A stretch of 64,000 nucleotides of DNA, from assembly GCF_013100865.1 (NCBI RefSeq), contig NC_048308.1, positions 30,517,555 through 30,581,554 on the forward strand, written 5' to 3'. The translations under genes were made by a program, and so were the position numbers. How positions within the stretch are numbered: position 1 is the first letter of the stretch; every line of letters starts with the position of its first letter. The notes under the pieces were generated by a model. It was given only the letters and a program-made list of their open reading frames with translations, was not told the origin of the DNA and searched no databases. This DNA is from Trachemys scripta elegans. Lineage: Eukaryota; Chordata; Testudines; Emydidae. Below, one piece after another: positions 39,601 to 51,600 of the stretch.

Positions 39601-42600
39601 CATTATTTAAACAAATCATTTAAGAGGATTAGCCTTTTAACAGGCTAAGGTCTAATTGAGGGCCAGGAGATGAGTTTAACTTGTTTCTGTCTCTCTCCTC
39701 CTCTCCCTCCCTGTCCTCAACCCTGTCTCCTTCCGTCTCCACCCAAATTTCAGAAGGTGTCTCCCTATTGCTCTGTAAGACCTTCTATTGACTTCCCATA
39801 GAAGCATCAAAAGCGGGCTCCATGTCCCCTTTGAGGGCATGGAGAGTTTCTCTTGCTTCCCACACACCTCGCACTCTGACTGCTGGGCATGCCTCTAAAA
39901 CAGAACCACTTACTGAATAAGTGTCTGATTTACTCAACCAAGAAACAGAGAAAGTCAGGATAGAGGGAAGGGATCAGTTCCAACCGAGAAAGACTCTACT
40001 CAGGAATCCCAAGCCAGCCACTCTTTGTTCTCTGTGGCAATGCCCACTATTGGGAGAGGCTAAGAATGCTTAATGTATGCCAGGGCTGACCCTCAGCACC
40101 CCTAGGCTTGACAGTTCATAGCCCTGGGACCTCTGGGCTTGCTGCATCAGTTATGAATGTAAAATAATTGCTTGAGCCCCAGCACCTCTTTCATTACAAA
40201 TTAAGCACTGAATATGAGTTAAGACATTTAGAACTAGCTACCAGCCATATGTTAGCTAGCTCCAGGCTAGTCCCAAGCTCTTTTCCTAAACTAGACAAAC
40301 CCATTAAAGGTTAAAACCTCTCAGGATTAGTCACTATCCGATAGCCAGCTACAGAAAGGGCCACAGTACATGAGGGATGGAGGGAAGGCTGGCAGGAAGA
40401 AGTGGTTACCTAAGTTGTGGCAGAGCTGTCTTTCTCCACCACAGCTTTGCCATTGCACTGACTTGCCTGGCAGACAGGGCCGGCTCCAGGCACCAACGCA
40501 GGAAGCAGGTGCTTGGGGCGGCCAACGGAAAGGGGCGGCACGTCCGGGTCTTCGGCAGCAATTCGGAGGCAGGTCCCTCAGTCCCTCTTGGAGCGAAGGA
40601 CCCGCCGCTGAATTGCCACCGAGGAATGCTGCTAAGTGCTGCCAATCGCGGCTATTTTTTTTCCTTTGCCGCTTGGGGCAGCAAAAAAGCCTGAGCCGGC
40701 CCTGCTGGCAGAAATCTGTCACCAGGACTAATTTATTATGCTAAATATCCTTCAATCAATTGAAATGAACTTCCATTTACACAATCATGCTAAGAAATGT
40801 TTGAAGCAGAATATGCTTTTCTAGGGTTAAAAGAGTTCTGAATTGCTCGACTCAGTCACTTGAGTTCCAGTGTGGGTCCATCCCAATGCTGTGATAGAGC
40901 AGCAGACTGCTCTTCCACTGTGCACTGTTAACTACTGAAGTGGCCTGCCTGGTCTACTTTCTATATTCCACTGCATTAAATTGACTTGGCTGGAGGTCAC
41001 TTACCTATACAAATAATGCTACACATAATATAGAGCTCTGTTGTGAGCTACATCTTCAGACATTTCTGTAGGCAACTACCTGCCCACTACACAAATACAA
41101 ATGTATTAACAGATGTCTCTCTCAACAGATAGGTAGTCAGACACATCTGTAGACAGCTATTTCCAGCAAATGTCTTCTCTTCACTGCATTCACCTCAATG
41201 AGGTTTTAACTTCTGAAGTAAAGCTTGGAAACTGCTTTAGACCTAGTCCCTCACTCTTCATAAATCTCTGGTAGTCTTTGCAATTTCTAATTCCCTTCAT
41301 ACGCAAGGATATGAACAAAAACTGGTCTTTGAACTGGTTCTTTTCCTTTTTCCAGGGTTTGCCCATTGTGTGTGCATTTCCCATTCTGTGACAGGCAGAA
41401 TTCCTCTGACACAGTGCAAATAATTATAATTAAAGGCATTAGTTATAGGTTTTTATTTTATTGTGAATTTTTAGAATTATTTCAGTAAGACTCAAAGTAA
41501 TTGAATGATTTTACAATCAGATAACGCTGCCACATAATTCCCAGTTTGCTGCATGATTCTGTACAGTTCTGCTGCATAGACTGGGGAAGGGGCTTGACAT
41601 ATTATTTTGGTCTAAAGTTCTGCATAGTATAAAGAGCTTTGAATTTACCATCATACCTTGTTCTGCTTGGCTTGAGATTGATGGAAGAGTGCCTCCAAAA
41701 GTTTCACATAATTCATTGGCTTCTTTAAATGTTAAAAATCTGTGTTCTATCTTTAGAAAACACTGCAAAATAAAAATGGTAAAAGCTTATGCAATGTAGC
41801 AGGAGTTCACTTTCTCTTTAAGATTTATTGTATCTTAGAGGTAATTCATAAATCAATGACCCTAAAACCGTCACACCTCACTGATTTTGCTTTCTGTGAG
41901 AAAGTATTAGAAATGCAAATATAAATAAATGCATTCAGGCTCTGATTCAGCAAGGTGACTTTAACAGGGTGACTGTCCTGTTAAGGATAGTAGGGACTAA
42001 GGGTCAGTAAACCCTGTTTTCCTTTAAGATTCCTAGGACTTTTGGAGCAGATGAAGGCCTACAGAAGGACAGAGGCAGGTGTTGGGAGAGAGGAAGATGG
42101 TCCCAGAGACATAGTTAGTTAATGCTTGGGGGAAACCAAGGCTACTGTTTCTTTAAAGGCCCAGAAGCCTTGTAGTGCAGGGTGGGACAAGGTTCCCCTC
42201 TCTCCCAGCTCAGTGGGAGGAGCCTGGAGAAGGAGGGCAGCATATAGCTTCCTCCTCTTTCACAAGAAGGCAAGGATTGTCATCTGCTAATCTCTCTTAG
42301 CCCAGGGCAGAAAAGGGCTGAACTACAAAGTGGGGGAGGCAGTTGAGAAAGAAGCTGGTTTTAAGGCATCAGCTACCCTGAATTAATACAGATTGCAAGA
42401 AGAAGACTTTTGGACCCATGAGCCTAGGAGAAGGAACTTGATGGAACTGATGCAAACATTGAGAAGGAGAGCTGTGGGACACCTGAAAGAATAGGGGTTG
42501 GGGCTGAGAGCTACTGAGTCCTCTGCAAAGGAGGGATCTGGTTTAAACACTCTGGCCTGAAAGTGAGGCTTGGTCTACACTACAAAGTTAGGTTGACGTA

Positions 42601-45600
42601 ATGCAACTAATGATGATTGTCCTATATTCCCCCTTTACCTTGTTCTGAAACAAAACCCATTCTTTAGGGCATCCTCCTTTAGGGGGGTGATATTCTGGCT
42701 CATGTTTCTCCAGTAAGGATGCATTAGATTTTTCACATATGAAGGGCAGTTTCAGATTGCAGTTTATTGGATAGTCTGCAGGAAATATAAATAAAGTTAT
42801 TATCTGTATTATGATAATGACTATCATGTGCTAGGTGCTACGTACACTTGTGGGAAAAGACAGTCCTATGTAACTATAACATATAGCTGCAAATTATGCA
42901 AAGTAAAGTATTTTAAAATGACAGTAGAACAAAGCATAAAAAATTAAATGTATGAGAAAATATCATATTGATAATAAAGGACCAGATTTGATAACCTTAT
43001 TCACTTTCAGTAGCTACTTACTCTACAAGTTGTATCACTGACTTCAGTGGAGAAATGTGGAATAAGGTCCTATACATTGTAAGTGTGGGTTTCAAAATCT
43101 GTCCCACAGCGCAAAAAGTCATTTGCTCCTGGATCTTGTATTCAATATTGCATTCTGGACAGAGCTAATATTTTTTATAATAAAGAAACAACCTTACCTC
43201 TATACCAGCCCTTCGAAGAAATATACCAACAATCCCTCCAGAATCGATCATGGAAACGTGGAAATAACTGTAAACTAGATACAACATTTCAGAGTCAATC
43301 CCTGACAAAAGATGCTCTTTTAGGGGGAAATCCTGCGCATGGCAGCAGAACTAGCATGCCCCTGCTGCTTGGGAGAGAGAAAACTTCAAGGGCTTACACA
43401 TATAAAGGGCTTGCCTGTGACCTAATGTGCAAGAGGTTTAGGGAGAGGGCTACTGTAGGGGAAAGTGGGCGGTAGGGTCAGCAGATCTGTAGTGATTTGT
43501 GTAGTCATGGATCTACTCACCAAATCAACCCTACAGAGAAGGTACACAACAAGAGCTTTGCCTGGCTACTCAGGCTGTACACTAAGGAGCTGTCTAATTG
43601 TCTGTCCCTACTGCAACCCCTCCTACATTATCATGCACCGTGAGAATAACAAACTATAGATTCTACATTCTTCTGTTCTAAATTATTCTTTTTAAAAATG
43701 TAGCATTTTGCTACTTACGCATCCTAAGATTTTCTTGGACCAGAAGGCCCTGTTCCTTAGCTGCAGCTGAGGAGCACACAGTGCAACTCAGGAGGGTTGT
43801 ATAAAGGTTGCTGTAAGACATCTCTGCATTTCCCTGATCCTGGATCAACGCTGTGCCAGACTATGCCATAAATTAGAAAAAGCCTGAAGGCTGCTCTAAA
43901 TTACACTGCCTGCCAATGGCACCAAGGACCAGTGATCCCCAGGGCACAAAGAAGCCCTGGGTAACTCTCAAGCCAGCCAAGGGGAGGAGTGGTGATGTAG
44001 GAGCCTTATCCTGGTTTTACAACACCAAAGGATCCCCTAACCTAGGGTAATCTTCCTGTGGCTGGGCATGGCAGAAAGCAGAGACGAGGACAGAGGATAA
44101 CTTATCCAATTTCATATGCTCTATATGTAAATATTTTGTTCATGGTTTTTAACTTACAAGATGAACTGAAGGTTTTTGGTTTTGTTGTTTTCTTTAATGG
44201 AAGAGTAAAATAATGTAAAAACCTCCAATCCTGTTTCAGAATTCAAGTCATTAATGGGCTACATGGGCAGGCTTAAAAATCACAAATAAAAACATTTGAA
44301 ATAGGAACCGGAAAGCGTTAACTGTTAGGACCAGGGTTCAAGCTTTCAGGGCTTCTAATGATACCACTAACATATTAAGTCCCTGGCCATTCAAAGACTT
44401 ATGCAGAAGTCTTTGGAGGCAATATCTGCAAAGCACTTTGAAGACATGAAGCCTCATATAAGAGCTAAGTGTTATTATTACTGATTTAGGTGTTAGAAAT
44501 GTTGCTAACCTTCGTAGTGGGAACAGCACTCTGTAAACATTCCTGCTTGAATTAGCTGCTAAGTCCTTAGTTCAAGTATTAAGTCTACACATATATTCTG
44601 TTGATTATTTATTATACTCAAGATCCCCAGTGTCCTAAACTCCTCACCAAAAGAAATAAAGACTCAGTCGGTGCTCAGAGACCTTATACTTTAAATTTGA
44701 GATGGCAAGGAAAAGTGCAGGTCATATGCAGATAAAAAAGGGGGAAGGCAAGAGAAAGGAAAAGAGTCACAATTATCAGATAATGTGGTTTTGTTAACAA
44801 GGTTTTTCAAAGAATTATTTTATATTTTTTGTAGCTGACCTGTCAGAAGTGAGCTTTGTTAACAATTTGGGATCATTCAATAGTCATTTTAAAAAACCCA
44901 CTTATTTCACTAAATTTTTCCCCATACAAGAAATGTCAACAAAAGTTTATAATAATGTTGCCTGCAAATAGAGTACATACGGTGAATGATGGCTACTTCC
45001 ACGATCCATGTATTTCAGCCACCACTTCTGCTCTGCACCTGACAACTGCAAAAATAAACAAACAAACAAATAAAAAACATAAACAACTAGATTTTACCAC
45101 CATGTATAATATAATATCCCAAGATAGACCACTGGTCTTCATCCACCCTTGTCGCAAAATTCCTTTTGATGTAAATGGTTTAACAGAAGCAGGACTGGAA
45201 ACGTACAAGTAATATTCTTGTAAATGATTCAGAAATTCAAGTGATTAACTTCTTGGTCTGGGCTATAGACTATGCATGGGGAATTTGCAAATTCTAGTTC
45301 ATAAAGGGGCATTGTCAGGTCAGATATTTTAAAATCTCAAATCTGTTTCTAGTAGTTCTTTATTATTAAAACCAATACTACATTCAAATATATTTTCCCA
45401 CTGCTTACTATATTTTGAATGTTTACATTTCACTCAGTTGGGATCGTTAAATCAGGCTAATCAGTTTCAACATTGGGTTCTCATACACAGGGGTTCTCCA
45501 ATTTTTTTCATGGTAGGTCACATCTCAATAGTGATCTTAATGACATCTTCACATCTTGTGCATCCTATCCTTCATAAAAGCATGTACCATCTACTCTCCC

Positions 45601-48600
45601 ATTCAAGATCATAGAATATCTTTGAGGCAACTACAGCAATTACTTAGATGGAAAGGTAATATAAGGACAGATTTTGTGTATTTGTAACTGTCTTTAGTGC
45701 AATAAGTTTCTTGACCTTTTTGAACAGAGATAATCTTACTGCCTTACATACTTCATTTTGGGATGGATCCTCTGGCCCAGCCAAGTAGCTCTCAGTGCAC
45801 GATGAGGGGGAGGAATAAAGGGTGGTTTTAAGACACCTTTGCTAAGAACAGGAGGGGAAAAAAGCAGTGCAATGAGCCTGAGGATCCGGCCCTTAATCTT
45901 TTCCTCCCATCTACACTATTTCTCTCACCTGGAAACAAGGGTGAAAGCTAGCTCTCTGTGGACCAATAGAAAGTGCTCTTTGGACCATCAAAATCCCCTT
46001 GACCAGTATGGGAACCTCTGTGCCAGCACAGTGAAGTAAGATTTGCATTGCAAAGAGCATGGAGGAAAATTTAAAATAAAGAATAAAATGGTTTTAATTG
46101 AAATGAAAGTACAGTACTGCAATAAAAACTTTCATAGGGGCCAGATCATGCCCTTAGGATACATGCAGTGATGGGACACCTCTGTGCATAGAGCCATCCT
46201 TCCACACACAGAAGGTAAAGAGAACTACTGTCTCTGTGGCAATATAGCCCTTTCACCCAGGCTGTGAGGAAGCCTTTCTGTAGGTGGGGGGGGGGGAATG
46301 AGGCAGGCTGGATTAATGTGCCTCTTCTCCCACTACTGCACAGAGAAACAGAGATTATATATAGAAACAGAGCCCCCTCTGCTATTGGAAACATCTTAAA
46401 GAGGGGTTCCAGGCACTTGCTCCAGTGTTCCTAACAACTCCAGTAGAGTCACACTGCCAGATGTGACACATAACTCTTGATGGTGGGGGGAGGGCACAAT
46501 TTAAAGGTATGGGGGGCACGTAACTCTTGAAGGTGGGGGGCACGTGACCACCCATGTGTCGCCTCTGGGCTGAGGAGCAGCAGCAGAGCCAGAAGCACTA
46601 GGGTAATGGCAAGCGAGCACCTCAGGGAGCATCTCATGGCAGCTGGGCTCTGCAGACAAGGGCCAGCTCCAGGGGGCATTGCCAGCCAGCACCAGGCTCC
46701 TTTGAGTGCAGCTCAGGCTGTGCTGCCTGCCCTGCCTGGGGAGTGCCCAGCTGTGCAGAGGCGGCAGAGGTGGCCTGGCGGAGGTGGCCAGTGTGAAGAG
46801 CCAGGCGCCCAAGTGGGCCGGGCGACTCCCATCAGCTTCTGATCTGCCAGCTCCTGGCAGGAGGACAGTTTTTAAACTGTGGGGCATGCCCAGAGTTCGA
46901 AATGCTCTGTGCTAAATGGAAGGCAGAAATGCGGGGGCGGGGACATGACCCCACGTGCTCCCCCCCCCCATCGCCTCTGCTGCCACAGAACCAGAGCACA
47001 GCTGCAAGGTAAACAAAGCTGGTGTGAAGTCATAGAACCTTCTTGTGGATGACCCTGTGTCTCCAGAAGATCCTCCAAAACCATGTAGGATCTGCAAAAC
47101 TGGAGGGTCGGACTCACGAGTTTTATTTCCTGGGGGCAAACCCCACCTTAATCCTAATGGAACAATTCTAAGGAAACTCCATGAGGGGACCCTGTTAAAT
47201 TCCCACTTCCAATAAGTAAACAGTGATGTGATGTCTCAATGACACTGAAAAAAGGCAGTAACTGAAATATGGCACTCTGAAGTCTTTTTTTTTTTTTAAA
47301 TGATTCTCACAGAACAGCTGATTTCCTGATTACATAAACTCTCTGCCCTACAGGGACTGATCACATCTGTCTATTGCTGATTTCTAATATACTCCTCTCA
47401 TTCAGATAATGGTGTGATGTCTCCATGTTGGAACACACATATACAAAATACTATACAGTGTTACACCTCTGTCTGAACCCACGAACAATGGAATGTATAT
47501 GGTAATCTTGTCACAACATCTTGCTGTTTGGAGCTTGTGTTCTGTTATTAAGATTATTTTAACAGGCTGTTTTAAATTTAAATATTTAAATGCAGATTTA
47601 AAGGAGAATAAAACAAAACTGATTATTTCCTCTTTCAACTAAACTTTTGCTTTTGCAGGCATTTTAAAAACTACTACGGGTTATATGCCAGTGAAAAAAT
47701 AAGAGAAAAACATTAACACTCTTATATTTGAAACACTTGGAACAAAGACAATTTCTGATGTACAATGTATTTCATTACCTTTTCTATTTTGGTTAGGAGT
47801 GCCCTTAGTTTTGTATAAGAGTCCACAGATGCTAAGTCACTATCATTGTTTGCACAGTAGAGAGCAGCTTCTTGGTAGCTCAGGTTTTTATCTGGCACAA
47901 ACCAAAATTCAGCTCCATCAATAACAAGTGGTGGTCCATGAATTCCATCTACATCTGGGGAAGAAAACCACACATACACACATGGCATTAATCCTGACAA
48001 ATGATTACATTCAAAAAAGGAAAGGGCTGGACAATCTGGGCCTGATGCTGAGAGGAGCTGTATTTACATCTCCCATTGAAATTAATGAGAGCTGAGGGTG
48101 TGGGCCGGTCTCTGAATCAGGCCTTTGGTGTGTCAGCATGATCTTCACTAACATCAGAAAGGATATATAGTGAGAAACACTAGACAAAAGTAACTGAAAT
48201 GCATGTAAAAACTAAATCTGTTTACCTGGTGTATACCACTCTGGTGTCTTTGGGGTACTACCTGTTCAGGAGAGAAAGAAACAATCACTGATTTTGCATT
48301 CCTGATACACATACTTCCACTGAAGTCAATGGGAGCTTTGCATGCATCAGACTTAAAGTTATTTTTTCTCCTTATTAGAGATGTGTAAGCACCAAAGCTG
48401 ACACTAATAATAATGCCAATTCTCCCCACACATAGGCACTAAGATTTGGCATTTTCACTGAAAATTTCCAACAAGTCAAGGAAAGTTTTATGTCCCCAAA
48501 AGCTATTTTTCTGACCAACTACAATAATTACAAGAAGCCAAAACTACTAGATGCTAAAACTCCTAACTTCTCACAAATACAAGTGGATCTGTGCAGAACC

Positions 48601-51600
48601 CTCATACCATCCTTTCTCCACCGTCACCAGAGAAACCCTTTTCTGTGTACTTTGCTACTCTGGAGACCCAAGTCATAAATTTTACAAGGAGATTAGAGGC
48701 CAAATTCAAGTCTGGAGGAATTAGCTGTCCTAGCTGTCCATGGGGTTTTCTTTTGTTTATAAATACTGCTTATACATTTTAAATAAAGCACATAAATGCT
48801 GGAACACCATGATCTGTATCTCCCCACCACACTAAGATATCTACATTCCCTGTGGCACATTTCTCACTCCAAGAGAACTTAAGGGGTAGAAGCAAGGTTG
48901 GACCCTAGAGAAGTGATACAAGGTCCTTCCCCAGTAATAGTTTATTTGTGAGTGTTTTGTATGTTTATATTTCTATGAACAGGAGCCTATGAGACATGCA
49001 AGGGATTTCAGGCCCTGTCCTCGTGTACCGTTATGGCCAGTTGGGTAGAGGATGTGGTAAAGTACTGGTTGCCAAATTTATTGTGCTCATATCCTTCTTT
49101 TCCCCAGTAGGAAAAAGACATCCAACAAACAAAAATTGTGAATTTCACACAACTTTAGAGAATATAATCGCAGCTATTACTCATACTTCAACCTTATACT
49201 TCCTATATCAAGCATCCTTTCAACTTGATAATAAACAGCATTGCAAGTGTGACAGCCTCTCCTTATTTATTTAAAATACACAAAGTTCAAGTCTCGCTCT
49301 CACATTCTAAGGACTCCAGGTCTCAAGATTATTTTAATGCCTTCTGAGATGTTTGTTTTAAAGTCAGAGATCCTGGGTTTACTGTTAATGATGACAAAGT
49401 GAAAGAAGTAATTAAAGACATTTTAAACAAAAAACAGATGAGAGTTTAGATGAATAAATGGATGTAAATGAAGCTTACCTTTTGTTATCTGGCAAACCCA
49501 TTCAAGTCTAGCATCACAGTCGAAAGGTTTTAAGTAAAAATCCAATTGTCTGTCATCATGGAAATGAAGTCTCCAAAAATACCTCCGTGATATTCGAGTA
49601 GTCTGTAAATTTATAAAGTAGGGGGTGGGAAACTGCGTTGGTATACTAGATACAAACTTCTGGAGAAATAAAACTGTTTATAAGATACCTTAGATATCCT
49701 TGATGACAGAAGTCATCTACCCTGTTGCCAATCCTTTGCAATTTTAACTGAATTTTTAAAATGATAAAATATAGGTACAGCTTCAAAAGCAGTCTCTGAA
49801 CAACTAGAAATTACAAAGCAATCAGTTTAAAATGTATCCATTCACAAAAATCTCTTCTTGCAGCTCACTACAACACTGTGGGGGTTTTTTTGTAATCTAC
49901 AAATTTCATCTGTGTTTATCATGGAGTAATATTCACTGCCCTTTAAAGGATTCTCATATCTGCCCAGAAGGGACAATCGTCTGAATTGGCTCAGAAACAG
50001 AATTCTTCTGAGTATAATCAAGATAAAATAGCTCGATGCCACCTCCTGGTTTCTAAAATAAAGATAATGTTGGTTCCTTTAGTCTGACAACACAGGATAA
50101 GACTCTTGTAATTCTGAAAACAATGGTTACAAAAGCCACGATGCCCACTTCCCACTTGTTTAGGGATAGTCTTTCTTATCATCCAAAAATGTATTAGCTT
50201 AATATTTTAGATGAGAGGTTCTCAGTCTAAGGGCCATGGCTCCTGGGGGTTGCGGATAAGGGCAAGAGGGTAGGGACCACCATCCCCTTCAATGAATACT
50301 AAATGAGAGGGGGTTCTGGATAAATGGGAAGGCACGTCCCAGCGTGATCCCAATATGGGGAAACCAGGTAATTGTATGGAAAAGGTTGAGAAGTACTGTT
50401 TTAGCAGTCATACCATAAGGTTAGAGTTACATAGTAATGAGACATTTATGAATATACACCTCTACCCCAAAATAACGCAACCCGATATAACATGAATTCG
50501 GATATAACGCAGTAAAGCAGCGCTCCCGGGGGGGGAGGGGCTGCGCACTCCGGCAGGTCAAAGCAAGTTCAATATAACGCGGTTTCACCTATAACGCAGA
50601 AAGATTTTTCGGCTCCCAAGGACAGCGTTATATCGGGGTAGAGGTGTAATAGAACCACACCAGTCTGGATTAATGACTTGTAGGACCATAATTACAGTAT
50701 TTTGCTAAGTTGCTCTGTATTCTAAATATTATTACAGTACTATTTTAATAGAAGTAAAGAAGTGTTGGTGAAGGAAGTCCTTGCTATATGTTGTTATTAA
50801 ATATTTACTCAGTAGTGGAGGTAAAACTGCTGTTTTTTGTGAAAATTAGCAGGTTTGTGAATTAACAAAAAGAAAAGTAGCATCTTTCTAATGTATACAG
50901 TTATAAATTTACAGCAGCAGTCTAAGTTTAATGTATAAAAACTTAAAAGTATAAAGTAAATATACTGTAAATAAAAGCATCACATAAAAATATTCATATT
51001 ATTAAAATCTTGAAACATACCTTTAAAGCAGCACAGTCTCTAATGTCATAGATATCTCTTTGGAAATCGTGTGACATAACAACAGTAGTTTCCTACAGAA
51101 AGGGGAGGGATGGCAGAATTGTGACTTCTTATTATTTGTATTGAAGTACTGCCTAGGGGCACATGATTTGGTCCCTTTGTGCTGGGCACTGTCCTAACAC
51201 AGAATAAAAGGCTATACCTGCCCCAAACAGCTATCAATCTATGGCCCTGATTCTGCAAAGACATGTGTACATACAGTACTGACCTTTATACTAGAGTGCC
51301 GATTAATCGCAGTTAACTCACACAATTAGCTCAAAAAAATTAATCGTGATTAAAAAAATTAATTGCAATTAATCACAGTTTTAATCGCATTGTTAAATGA
51401 TAGAATACCAACTGAAATTTATTAAATATTTTTGGATGTTTTTCTACATTTTCAAATATATTGATTTCAATTACAACACAGAATACAAAGTGTACACTGC
51501 TCACTTTATATTATTATTTTTTATTACAAATATTTGCACTGTAAAAACGATAAACATAAGAAATAGTATTTTGCAATTCACCTCATACAAGTACTGTAGT

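Noticed and set aside
43719..43810. Candidate LY75 exon on the minus strand with good splice signals (CTTACAG acceptor, GCGTAAGT donor) and compatible phases.
   Set aside because: Its translation lacks the C.Y.S.K.W signature of CTLD5, while the exon at 43198-43274 has it and also fits in phase. Kept only as a possible cryptic exon.
46501..46887. Minus-strand 128-codon open frame and overlapping frames.
   Set aside because: Low-complexity GC-rich block with opposing open frames; no similarity recognised and no place in the LY75 frame.
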